Shown here piece by piece: positions 7,191 to 14,482 of a stretch of 15,129 bases of DNA (positions within the stretch are counted from its first letter, which is position 1; every line of letters begins with the position of its first letter). The translations under genes were made by a program, and so were the position numbers. The stretch lies in assembly GCA_024636425.1 (NCBI GenBank), contig JAGXHB010000135.1:1-15129 (forward strand), given 5' to 3'. The DNA comes from Roseobacter sp. (GTDB lineage Bacteria; Pseudomonadota; Alphaproteobacteria; Rhodobacterales; Rhodobacteraceae). Under the pieces are notes generated by a model. That model did not search any database. It was not told the DNA's origin and saw nothing but the letters and a program-made list of their open reading frames with translations.

Positions 7191-8182
7191 GTAGCACCGA
7201 AGTCAGAGCCGCGCCGGAGCGCGAGGGCGTCAGCATCCCCTGGGGCAGTCTTGCCCCGTTCATTGCCTTGGCGGTGATCGTGATCCTTGGGGCGCTGATC
7301 AATTCGAATTTCCTGTCGACCAACAACCTGCTGAATGTCGTCACCCGCAGCGCCTTCATCGCGATCATTGGGGTGGGGGCTACCTTCGTCATCGCGACGG
7401 GCGGGCTGGACCTGTCTGTCGGGTCAATGATGGCCTTCGTCACGGGCATCATGATCTTGACGATGAACGGGCTGACGCCGTCTCTCGGATCCTGGGCGAT
7501 CCTTGCAGGGGCAGGGGTGGCGCTGGTGGTAGGCGCGCTCTGCGGACTGCTCAACGGGCTGATCATCACGGTAGGGCGTATCGAGCCCTTCATCGTGACG
7601 CTGGGCACGATGGGCATTTTTCGCGCCTTCATCACCTTCATGTCGGACGGCGGGTCGCTGCCGATCGACCGCAGCCTGCGCGATCCTTACCGACCCGTCT
7701 ATTTCGGTGACTTCCTCGGCGTCCCCTATCCTGTGCTGATCACACTTTTCGTGGTCTTGGTCGGTGCGTTTCTTTTATACCGCACAAAGTACGGTCGCCG
7801 CGTCACCGCCGTGGGATCGAACGCGGACGTTGCACGCTTTTCCGGCGTCCATGTTGGCCGGGTCCGCACGATGGCCTTTGTCATTCAAGGCATCTGCGTC
7901 GCAGTGGCCGCCATATGCTATGTCCCGCGTCTGGGGGCGGCGACGCCCACGACCGGACAGCTCTGGGAGCTTCAGGTCATCACCGCAGTCGTCATCGGCG
8001 GCACCCTTTTGCGCGGCGGCAAGGCGCGCGTCTGGGGCACCGTCGCCGGCGCACTCATTCTCGAGATCATCGCGAACGTCATGGTCCTTTCGGACATGGT
8101 CTCGGAATACCTCGTGGCGGCTGTGCAAGGCGCGATCATCATCATCGCCATGCTTGCGCACCGCTTTACAAGCGCCCGCTGA
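7187..8182 (+). CDS. Sugar ABC transporter, permease (RbsC type)
   Basis: A 331-residue inner-membrane protein of the BPD_transp_2 family, of normal length and with a hydrophobic pattern throughout. The family motifs GGLDLSVGS (72-80) and VGSNADVARFSG (209-220, the cytoplasmic loop contacting the ATPase) are intact. Only one permease gene is present, so the channel is presumably a homodimer, as for RbsC. The ATG overlaps the ATPase stop by four bases and is preceded by GGGAGG, so the two proteins are made together. A 37-base gap with a strong ribosome site separates it from the binding-protein gene. Confidence 0.94.
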   Translation: MSSTEVRAAPEREGVSIPWGSLAPFIALAVIVILGALINSNFLSTNNLLNVVTRSAFIAIIGVGATFVIATGGLDLSVGSMMAFVTGIMILTMNGLTPSLGSWAILAGAGVALVVGALCGLLNGLIITVGRIEPFIVTLGTMGIFRAFITFMSDGGSLPIDRSLRDPYRPVYFGDFLGVPYPVLITLFVVLVGAFLLYRTKYGRRVTAVGSNADVARFSGVHVGRVRTMAFVIQGICVAVAAICYVPRLGAATPTTGQLWELQVITAVVIGGTLLRGGKARVWGTVAGALILEIIANVMVLSDMVSEYLVAAVQGAIIIIAMLAHRFTSAR

Positions 8183-8206
8183 AAAGGGCGCGAATACTTT
8201 CGCAAC

Positions 8207-8213
8207 GGAGGAG
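8207..8213 (+). promoter_or_regulatory. Strong ribosome binding site deciding the start of the binding-protein gene
   Basis: GGAGGAG lies six bases before the ATG at 8220. The reading frame is open upstream to 7764, inside the permease gene, but this site and the signal peptide that begins at 8220 show where translation starts. It is the best Shine-Dalgarno match in the operon, consistent with the excess of binding protein over the membrane components that these importers need. Confidence 0.8.
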
Positions 8214-8219
8214 AAAACT

Positions 8220-9185
8220 ATGACAACTTTCAACCAAGGCGCACGTATCCTGTCGGCCACGCTGGTCGCAGGCGCGCTGACAACCGCCCCGGCGCTGGCA
8301 CAGGACAAGGAATTCACCATCGCCGTGTCGATCCCAGCAGCCACCCACGGCTGGACCGGTGGTGTGGTCTATCACGCCGAGCGTGCCGAGAAAGAGATCG
8401 AGGCAGCGTACCCCAATATCGACGTGATTGTGTCGACCGCGTCCTCGGCCACCGCACAGGTATCCTCGCTCGAGGATCTGTCGGCCACGAACGAACTGGA
8501 CGCGCTGGTGATCCTGCCCTTCACTTCCGAAGAGCTGACCGGCCCTGTTGAACAGGTTGCTTCGAACGGGACCTTCATCACGGTCGTAGATCGGGGTCTT
8601 GCCGATACGTCGATCCAGGATCTTTACGTTGCCGGTGACAACATCGCCGTGGGTGCCAACACAGCAGACTGGCTGGTTGAGAAGCTGGGTGGCGAGGGCG
8701 AAATCGTCGTGCTGCGCGGCATTCCCACCGTCATCGATGACGAGCGTATCCAGGGCTTTACCGATGTCATCGAAAAGAGCAACATCGAGATCCTCGACAT
8801 CCAATATGCCAACTGGAACCAAGACGAGGCCTTTACGCTGATGCAGGACTACCTTGGCAAGTATCCCAACATCGACGCGGTCTGGGCCAATGACGACGAC
8901 ATGCTGTTGGGTGTTCTTGAGGCGGTCGATCAGGCCGAACGCACGGACATCAAGTTCGCGCTTGGCGGCAACGGCATGAAGCAGGTGATCGAGATGGTCA
9001 AAGCAGGCGACGAACGCACGCCAATCTCGACTCCATACCCGCCGTCCATGATCGCGTCGGCCCTCTATATGACTGCTGCACAGTTCACCGGACAGGCACC
9101 GATGCGCGGATCGTTCAAGCTGGACGCGCCGCTGATCACGCCCGAGAACGCGGATCAGTTCTACTTCCCCGACTCGCCGTTCTAA
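8220..9185 (+). CDS. Periplasmic sugar-binding protein of the ABC transporter (RbsB/Peripla_BP_4 type)
   Basis: A 321-residue secreted protein. The Sec signal peptide ends in APALA, with cleavage expected after Ala27 and a mature start at QDKEF. No lipobox cysteine is present, so it is a soluble periplasmic protein. The mature part has the RbsB-type two-lobe fold pattern: a first strand EFTIAVSIP, the DALVILPF stretch, GGEGEIVVLRGIP with DDERIQGF shortly after, and WANDDDMLLGVLEA, where ligand-contacting Asp/Asn residues usually lie. It determines importer specificity, but the ligand cannot be named from sequence. It follows its permease and ATPase partners and precedes a G+C-rich hairpin. 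Confidence 0.93.
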   Translation: MTTFNQGARILSATLVAGALTTAPALAQDKEFTIAVSIPAATHGWTGGVVYHAERAEKEIEAAYPNIDVIVSTASSATAQVSSLEDLSATNELDALVILPFTSEELTGPVEQVASNGTFITVVDRGLADTSIQDLYVAGDNIAVGANTADWLVEKLGGEGEIVVLRGIPTVIDDERIQGFTDVIEKSNIEILDIQYANWNQDEAFTLMQDYLGKYPNIDAVWANDDDMLLGVLEAVDQAERTDIKFALGGNGMKQVIEMVKAGDERTPISTPYPPSMIASALYMTAAQFTGQAPMRGSFKLDAPLITPENADQFYFPDSPF

Positions 9186-9199
9186 GGCGCAGTCCATCG

Positions 9200-9230
9200 G
9201 CCCGGCTGCGACAACACGCGGCCGGGCTTT
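9200..9230 (+). terminator. Hairpin between binding-protein and DJ-1 genes (attenuator or mRNA stabiliser)
   Basis: Arms 9200-9206 (GCCCGGC) and 9221-9227 (GCCGGGC) pair perfectly. The stem continues inward by four pairs including one G-U (9207-9210 with 9217-9220), and only TTT follows. The short T run suggests partial termination or 3'-end protection of the binding-protein message rather than a complete stop. No obvious separate promoter for the DJ-1 gene is seen in the remaining 27 bases, so that gene probably depends on read-through. Confidence 0.6.
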
Positions 9231-9257
9231 CCCAATCAATCTATCCGGAGACCCAAA

Positions 9258-9851
9258 ATGCCAGGCAAGAAAATCCTTATGCTTTGCGGTGAATTCACCG
9301 AGGAATACGAAATCTACGTCTATCAGCAGGGGATGGAAGCAGTGGGCCATACCGTCCACGTCGTCTGCCCTGACAAGAACGAGGGCGACACGATCGCTAC
9401 GTCCCTTCACGACTTCGAAGGCCATCAGACCTATACCGAAAAGCCCGGCCACAACGCCGAGATCAACAAGACCTTTTCGGAGGCCGAAGCCGAGCTGGAC
9501 AGCTATGATGCGGTCTATGCCGCCGGCGGTCGTGGTCCGGAGTACATCCGCACGGATCCGCGCATTCAGAAGATGGTCAAGCACTTCCACGATGAACAAA
9601 AGCCAATCTTTACGATCTGCCACGGTGTTCAGATCCTGATGGCCGTACCGGGAGTCCTGAAGGGCCGTACTGTTGCTGGTCTCGGTGCCTGCGCGCCCGA
9701 GGTGACAGCAGTGGGCGGCATCTATTACGACGCGGACCCAAAAGAAGCTTATGTCGACGGCAATATGGTATCGGCCAAAGGTTGGACCGCGTTGGCCGCC
9801 TTTATGCGCGAATGTATGAAGGTGCTGGGAACGGAAATACGCCATACTTGA
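9258..9851 (+). CDS. DJ-1/PfpI family protein, plant DJ-1D-like (putative glyoxalase III / deglycase)
   Basis: A 197-residue single-domain DJ-1/PfpI protein. The nucleophile-elbow Cys121-His122 lies in TICHGVQIL, and Glu18 in EEYEIY corresponds to the DJ-1 active-site glutamate. The stretch HDFEGHQTYTEKPGHN (51-66) and GGRGPEYIRTDPR (90-102) closely resemble plant DJ-1D, a cofactor-independent glyoxalase III that converts methylglyoxal to lactate. That family fact makes removal of a reactive 2-oxoaldehyde its likely role here, but this is not proven. Other relatives are annotated as proteases, chaperones or amidases. It is the last gene of the transporter operon, 72 bases after the binding protein, with GGAG seven bases before the ATG, and is followed by a strong terminator. 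Confidence 0.85.
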   Translation: MPGKKILMLCGEFTEEYEIYVYQQGMEAVGHTVHVVCPDKNEGDTIATSLHDFEGHQTYTEKPGHNAEINKTFSEAEAELDSYDAVYAAGGRGPEYIRTDPRIQKMVKHFHDEQKPIFTICHGVQILMAVPGVLKGRTVAGLGACAPEVTAVGGIYYDADPKEAYVDGNMVSAKGWTALAAFMRECMKVLGTEIRHT

Positions 9852-9871
9852 TTTCAGAAGACCCAAAGAAC

Positions 9872-9908
9872 AAAATCAGCCGCACCCGTTTGCGGCTGAT
9901 TTTTTTTG
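9872..9908 (+). terminator. Rho-independent terminator of the gntR-transporter-DJ-1 operon
   Basis: A 13-bp perfect stem (9872-9884 with 9891-9903, core ATCAGCCGCA) with a six-base loop runs into an uninterrupted T tract to 9907. It is the strongest terminator in the window and separates the catabolic locus from the autotransporter gene. Confidence 0.93.
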
Positions 9909-10229
9909 CGATGCGTCACTCGTCCGACCTGAACAACGGTCAAGATTTTGATCGTTAATGATTAAACGGTGATGTTGGCAGTCTTTTTTGCAGTGTTTTA
10001 TAACATCGCATTGAAAGCGCTACAATTTGGTCTGGCTGGCCATGAAGCACCGTAATCGTATCCCCGAACAAGAAGATCTGCTGCGTCCGCGCCGCGTGGA
10101 TATAATCAAAGGTTTGCCTGACATTCCCCGCTTGGAACCTTTTTAACAATTGTAATATTAACTACATATTTGTTTGAGAGGAAGGTGGAGGCTTCGCCAC
10201 CTTGTAAGAACCATTCAGGATCATCCATC
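9909..10229 (+). promoter_or_regulatory. Long AT-rich upstream region of the autotransporter gene
   Basis: This 321-base interval has no convincing gene. It holds two sigma70-like candidates: TTGGCA (9975-9980) with TATAAC (9999-10004) at 18-base spacing, and TTAACA (10143-10148) with CATATT (10165-10170) at 16-base spacing. A lone perfect TATAAT lies at 10101-10106 without a good -35. An imperfect inverted repeat built on CGTTAAT/ATTAAACG lies at 9953-9968. Near the gene, a hairpin pairs 10182-10188 with 10197-10203 (AAGGTGG/CCACCTT). The ribosome site of the gene is AGGA at 10217-10220. No tandem Pho-box-like direct repeats were seen. Confidence 0.45.
10042..10146 (+). pseudogene. 34-codon reading frame, possible IS5-type transposase N-terminal remnant
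   Basis: ATG to TAA, encoding a peptide that contains PEQEDLLRPRRVDIIKGLPD. From memory, the run EDLLRPRRVDII resembles the conserved start of IS5-type transposases (DLLRPRLVDMI followed by a hydrophobic helix), after which the similarity stops. There is no good ribosome site. It could equally be a chance frame in the leader of the autotransporter gene. Confidence is low because the match is short. Confidence 0.2.
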
Positions 10230-13200
10230 ATGAAGACCCAAGTCAGAGACGCGCGCTTTGCGCGTCACCCCGCTCGTTGCCGGCTGCTGTGCGGTGTGGC
10301 CATTGCCGCTCTCGCAATCGCGCCCTCGCTCTCTCAGGCGCAGAATGCGCCCGATGATGGTGCGACGCTGCGCCTTTTGACGCTCAATGTCTGGCACCGG
10401 TTTGATCAGAACCCCGAAGGCCCCTCCCAGTTCATCGCACCGGGCGACTACGATGTGATCTTGCTTCAGGAAGCAGGCACCAACACCCGCTATGGCAGCC
10501 ATCTCCCCGGTATCCTACAGGAGGCTGGCGCTGGCACCTACCAGTCGTCCACCTTGGGTAGCTCGGCCACCCTGTCGCGCCTGCCGGGAAGCACCGGCAG
10601 CTATAAACTGCCCGGCGTCTCCTCGCAGGGGGGGAACATTTCATGGGCGCGCGCTGATGCGGCCAACGGCCGACCCGATACTATCATTGGCTCTGTCCAC
10701 TTTGACTATGCCGACAACTCGACCAGCCGGATCACCGAAGCCAAGGCTTTGAATGACTGGGCGCGCGGCCAGACCGGCCCCATGATCATTGCAGGCGACT
10801 TCAACGCCGGTGACGTCGCCGAGCGTGGACTGCACCATGCTGAGCAGCAATCCTTCCTCTTCGCCCGCGTGATGATGGACGGCGGTAGCTCGCAACTTTG
10901 GCGCGATATGGCAGCGCAATACACCCCCAATGGGCGTGAGGCAGAGTTCGAGGCCTACGTCACCTCCATGCGTGAGCAGGAGGGCGGGCAGGAGCGTTAC
11001 CGCAACGTTATACAGAATTACTTCGACGCGAACCGGTCGGAATTCCCCGGCATCAGCGACACCGGCCAGATGAGCTGGCGCCAGTGGGAGTACATCATCT
11101 CGCAGGACATGGCCGAGAAGGGCCTGACCTTTGTTGATGAGACTTACGCGGTCGAGGGCAATACCCCCGTCACCATGAACGTCCTGAAGAAGCAATTCAT
11201 GCTGCTGCGGCCTGAGGATGAGCGCGAACTCTTCGTTCCGCATGATCTGGGCAACGGACGCGGCACATGGCCGTCGATGCTGGAGGACGGCACCAATACC
11301 TGGACCAGTTGGGATCGCACGCAGATCGACCACTTCCTAGCGGCGCGGCCCTACGGCAAATGGTTCGAAATCGTCGATGACGAGAATGATCCCTACCTTG
11401 GCGTGATCCCCGGTGTCGAAGTGCTGGATCAAAACGGCATCTCCAGGCCACTCTCCGATCACGAACCGGTGGCGCATGAATTCCGATGGGTCGGTCCACG
11501 TCTTGAGACCTATGACACCGACCGAACCCGCTTGGCGTGGGATTCCGGCGCGACCCCTTGGGCCGAGAGCGACGGGGAGTACCTGCTGACCCGTAACAAC
11601 ATGCGGACTGATGTCTACTTGGGCCAGATCTCGGACGAGGACGGAAACCCGATCTTCACCGACCTGACGCTCGAAGAGAAGAAGACGCTGCTCGATTGCA
11701 CCACAACCGACCAGCGCTTCCAGCAAGCGGTGGCGGAGTACTGCATCGACGATCACAGCTTCATCGACGAGACTCTGGTTGCCGATGGCGGCACCATCCT
11801 CGTTTATGAGGATGCCGCATTTGGCAACGCCGAGGCCAATCTGCGGCTGAACAACGGTGGCGTCGCTGTGCTAGGCACCGGTATGGAAGAACTGGCCCGT
11901 GACGTCGTTCTGGAAGGCCCCGGCGGCTGGCTGGAGGTTCGCGACGCCAAAGGCAATGTCGATGCCACTGGCTCGATTTTGGGCACTGGCGGTCTTGAGA
12001 AGCGTGGTGACGGACGCCTGGTGCTGTCTGGGATCAACACCTACAGCGGCCCGACCGCCGTCAAGGCAGGTACGCTTTCTGTAAATGGCTCCATCGCGGA
12101 CTCGGGTCTTCTGACCGTGGAAAACGGAGCGCGCCTTGGTGGCACCGGCACCACTGCCAGCGTGACCGTCGCCACCGGCGGCACTCTCGGCGCAGGCAAC
12201 AGCATCGGCACGCTTACCGTCGACGGCGATCTGACCTTTGACACCGGCGCGGAATTCGAGGTCGAGACTGACGCTGCGGGCAACACCGACCGTGTGGACG
12301 TCACCGGCACTGCTACGATCAACGGTGGCAGCGTATTTGCCATCTCTGAGAACGGCCCCTACGCCTACAACACCGACTATCAAGTCTTGACGGCGGCCGG
12401 CGGCATCGTTGGCACCTTCGACAGCATCAGCTCGAACTTGGCCTTTCTTGATGCGGACCTAAACTACTCGGCAACGTCGCTGGGACTCAGCCTCGAGCGC
12501 AACGATACCTCCTTCCGCACACTGGCCGCCGAGGGCAATGCCCGCGCCACGGCCGATGCAGTTGAGGATCTGGGCATGGGCAACGCCCTCTTCGACCGTG
12601 TGGTCATGCTGGGCGGCGAAAGCGCCACCGCCGCCTTCGAAGATCTCTCAGGGGAAGGCCGCGTAGCAACCTTTGGTGCGCTGGCTGAGCAGAGCGCAAT
12701 GCTGGGCGATGTCTGGCGTCAGCACGCGGCGGTGCCCGAAGCGGGATCCGGCGTATGGATCAGCGGTTATGCGGCAAATGGTACGAATGCGGGGACGGAC
12801 GGTCTGCGCGATGCCGATCGCAGCACGGCGGGCACTCTGCTGGGGGTTACCACTGCCACCGATGATGGTCTGTCCTTCGGCCTGATGACAGGCTTCGGCA
12901 AGGGCGAAGCCTCGATTGCGGGGGCATCCGGGCAGATCGAGACCGACGACGTACACTTCGGCGTTTCGGTGGGCACCGATCTCGGTACCACCAGCCTCCG
13001 CGGCGGCGTGATCTACAGCCACAGCACCCTCTCGGGCCATCGCGATGTCGCGATCGCAAGCAACTACCAACTTCTCTCGCTGGATGGTTCGATTAGAAGC
13101 ACGCAGGCCTTTGTCGAGGCATCGCGTCAGGTGAACGTCGGTGCGGTCGCGCTCGAGCCCTTCGCGCGCCTGGCCCACGTCCGGGTCTCCTCAAGCGGCA

Positions 13201-13562
13201 TGGCGGAAATTGGTGGAGATGCAGCGCTGAGCTTCTCCAGCGATAGTTACGATGCGACCTGGGCAGAGATCGGCACCAGGCTTCAGGCCACGGCTGGAAA
13301 GTCCGGGAAGATGGCTCTCCACGCGGATGTATCCTATCGTACGCTGCTCGCGGGTGAGACAGCGACCGTGGGAACGGCATTCGCCGGTGGCTCGGCCTTC
13401 GACATTTCTGCAGCTGGGATGGCCGGGGATGTGTTGCAGATCGGCTTCGGTGTCGGCTATGACCTCGGCAACGGCGCGCAGCTGACTGGCGGCTACAATG
13501 CGGCCTTCGGTGATGGCAGCGATGCCTCCTCCGTGAATTTGGGCCTTTCGATGCGATTCTGA
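10230..13562 (+). CDS. Autotransporter (type Va) with an endonuclease/exonuclease/phosphatase passenger
   Basis: A 1110-residue outer-membrane autotransporter. Residues 1-36 form a long signal peptide with a basic n-region and a hydrophobic core, probably cleaved at SLSQA. Residues 45-420 are an EEP-fold phosphodiesterase with all hallmark residues: Asn53 (TLNVW), Glu81 (LLQEAG), His157 (GSVHFD), Asp190 and Asn192 (AGDFNA), Asp367 (QIDHF), Asp410-His411 (SDHEP). A linker contains Cys490 and Cys505. Residues 585-625 hold an autotransporter-associated beta-strand repeat (KRGDGRLVLSGINTYSG), followed by beta-helix-like repeats to about 760. Residues 840-1110 form the beta-barrel, ending in the expected Phe. 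The start is ATG with AGGA upstream; an in-frame TTG at 10170 is less likely. EEP relatives cleave DNA, sphingomyelin or inositol phosphates, so the substrate is open. The enzyme should face the cell exterior. Confidence 0.93.
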   Translation: MKTQVRDARFARHPARCRLLCGVAIAALAIAPSLSQAQNAPDDGATLRLLTLNVWHRFDQNPEGPSQFIAPGDYDVILLQEAGTNTRYGSHLPGILQEAGAGTYQSSTLGSSATLSRLPGSTGSYKLPGVSSQGGNISWARADAANGRPDTIIGSVHFDYADNSTSRITEAKALNDWARGQTGPMIIAGDFNAGDVAERGLHHAEQQSFLFARVMMDGGSSQLWRDMAAQYTPNGREAEFEAYVTSMREQEGGQERYRNVIQNYFDANRSEFPGISDTGQMSWRQWEYIISQDMAEKGLTFVDETYAVEGNTPVTMNVLKKQFMLLRPEDERELFVPHDLGNGRGTWPSMLEDGTNTWTSWDRTQIDHFLAARPYGKWFEIVDDENDPYLGVIPGVEVLDQNGISRPLSDHEPVAHEFRWVGPRLETYDTDRTRLAWDSGATPWAESDGEYLLTRNNMRTDVYLGQISDEDGNPIFTDLTLEEKKTLLDCTTTDQRFQQAVAEYCIDDHSFIDETLVADGGTILVYEDAAFGNAEANLRLNNGGVAVLGTGMEELARDVVLEGPGGWLEVRDAKGNVDATGSILGTGGLEKRGDGRLVLSGINTYSGPTAVKAGTLSVNGSIADSGLLTVENGARLGGTGTTASVTVATGGTLGAGNSIGTLTVDGDLTFDTGAEFEVETDAAGNTDRVDVTGTATINGGSVFAISENGPYAYNTDYQVLTAAGGIVGTFDSISSNLAFLDADLNYSATSLGLSLERNDTSFRTLAAEGNARATADAVEDLGMGNALFDRVVMLGGESATAAFEDLSGEGRVATFGALAEQSAMLGDVWRQHAAVPEAGSGVWISGYAANGTNAGTDGLRDADRSTAGTLLGVTTATDDGLSFGLMTGFGKGEASIAGASGQIETDDVHFGVSVGTDLGTTSLRGGVIYSHSTLSGHRDVAIASNYQLLSLDGSIRSTQAFVEASRQVNVGAVALEPFARLAHVRVSSSGMAEIGGDAALSFSSDSYDATWAEIGTRLQATAGKSGKMALHADVSYRTLLAGETATVGTAFAGGSAFDISAAGMAGDVLQIGFGVGYDLGNGAQLTGGYNAAFGDGSDASSVNLGLSMRF

Positions 13563-13584
13563 TAAGCTTTTCACATTGCCATGC

Positions 13585-13613
13585 GCCGCGGCAGCCCGTC
13601 TGCCGCGGCTTTT
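13585..13613 (+). terminator. Rho-independent terminator of the autotransporter gene
   Basis: A 10-bp perfect GC-rich stem (13585-13594 with 13600-13609, GCCGCGGCAG / CTGCCGCGGC) with a five-base loop is followed by TTTT. It starts 22 bases after the autotransporter stop, so the downstream DeoR gene is probably transcribed separately or only by read-through. Confidence 0.88.
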
Positions 13614-13666
13614 CGTTCTGGGGCATCTCTACTATCGTGAGGCTGAACTTCAAGGACGCGAGGACC

Positions 13667-14443
13667 ATGACCGATACCACCAAGAAAGGCCTGCGCCAGT
13701 CCCGGCTCCTGGCCGAGCTCGCACAGCATAACTACCTCTCACTTGAAACCATCTCGCGGCGTTTCGGGGTGACTACCCAGACTGCCCGACGCGACCTGAT
13801 CGAGTTGGAGGAGTTGGGCCGCCTGCGGCGGATGCACGGTGGGGCAATTATCATCAATGCGATCGCTCCCAACGAGCTGCGCCATCGCCGTTCCCACAAC
13901 GTGGGGCGCAAGCAGCAGATCGCGGCGGCTGCGGTAAAGGAGATCCGGGATGGCGCTGCCGTATTCCTTGACACCGGCACCACCTGCGAGACGATCGCCC
14001 GCGCGCTCCTGAGCCATCGCGACCTCCGCGTGGTCACCTATAGCCTGCGCATCGCCGCCTACCTGCGCGAGATGACCGAATTCACGATCGCCATCCCTGG
14101 CGGGTTCGTCCGGCAGGTCGATGGGGGTGTCTTCGGAGACAATTCCACAGCGTTCCTCGAACAGTTTCAGTTCGACATGGCGGTGATATCCGTCAGTGGA
14201 CTGGACTGGTGCGGCACGCTCAGCGATGATGATCCGGCCGAAGTGAACATCGTCCGGGAAGCGATGAAAAACGCCTCTTTGAAGCTCTTGGCCATTGATG
14301 GAAACAAGTTTGGCCAGCGCGGCCTGGTCCGGCTTGGTCCGTTGACCGAGATGGACGTGGTTGTCACGGATCACGCGATACCCGAGCAACTTAGCGCGCA
14401 GATTGAAGAGGCGGCGTTGAGGTACATTCACGTCAAGTCCTAA
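13667..14443 (+). CDS. DeoR/GlpR-family transcriptional regulator
   Basis: A 258-residue repressor-type regulator of standard family length. The N-terminal DeoR helix-turn-helix spans about residues 10-65 (SLETISRRFGVTTQTARRDL at 25-44, then the wing RRMHGGA). The C-terminal sugar-phosphate-sensing domain has LDTGTTC (101-107), GGFVRQVDGGVFG (145-157) and AIDGNKFGQRG (209-219). Family members sense phosphorylated sugars or glycerol 3-phosphate. The chosen ATG has AAGGA ten bases upstream; an in-frame GTG ten codons earlier (13637) lacks a ribosome site. No metabolic genes lie downstream inside the window. The only intact neighbour is the autotransporter, whose EEP product would be a phosphorylated or dephosphorylated polyol, so regulation of that gene is a reasonable but unproven guess. 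Confidence 0.9.
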   Translation: MTDTTKKGLRQSRLLAELAQHNYLSLETISRRFGVTTQTARRDLIELEELGRLRRMHGGAIIINAIAPNELRHRRSHNVGRKQQIAAAAVKEIRDGAAVFLDTGTTCETIARALLSHRDLRVVTYSLRIAAYLREMTEFTIAIPGGFVRQVDGGVFGDNSTAFLEQFQFDMAVISVSGLDWCGTLSDDDPAEVNIVREAMKNASLKLLAIDGNKFGQRGLVRLGPLTEMDVVVTDHAIPEQLSAQIEEAALRYIHVKS

Positions 14444-14482
14444 GCTGTTTCCGTTCTACGGTTTGATACGGTAAAACGGCAA

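Noticed and set aside
7764..8219. Upstream extension of the binding-protein frame
   Set aside because: It runs out of frame through the permease gene. The signal peptide and GGAGGAG site fix the start at 8220.
8166..9866. 566-codon open frame on the minus strand
   Set aside because: It lies wholly opposite the binding-protein and DJ-1 genes, has no family motifs, and would erase two genes with clear signal peptide, domains and ribosome sites. It is a GC-rich antisense shadow.
9955..10149. 64-codon minus-strand frame upstream of the autotransporter
   Set aside because: No recognisable motif; its promoter-side bases would overlap the predicted autotransporter promoter, and no ribosome site is evident.
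10170..10229. TTG start giving a 20-residue longer autotransporter
   Set aside because: The extension has no good ribosome site and would bury the signal peptide behind an untypical leader. The ATG at 10230 has AGGA at suitable spacing.
9909..10229. Pho box controlling the phosphodiesterase autotransporter
   Set aside because: I looked for tandem CTGTCAT-like repeats at 11-base spacing and found none, so phosphate control is not supported by the sequence.
13637..13666. GTG start for the DeoR regulator
   Set aside because: No ribosome site precedes it; the ATG at 13667 is better placed and gives normal family length.
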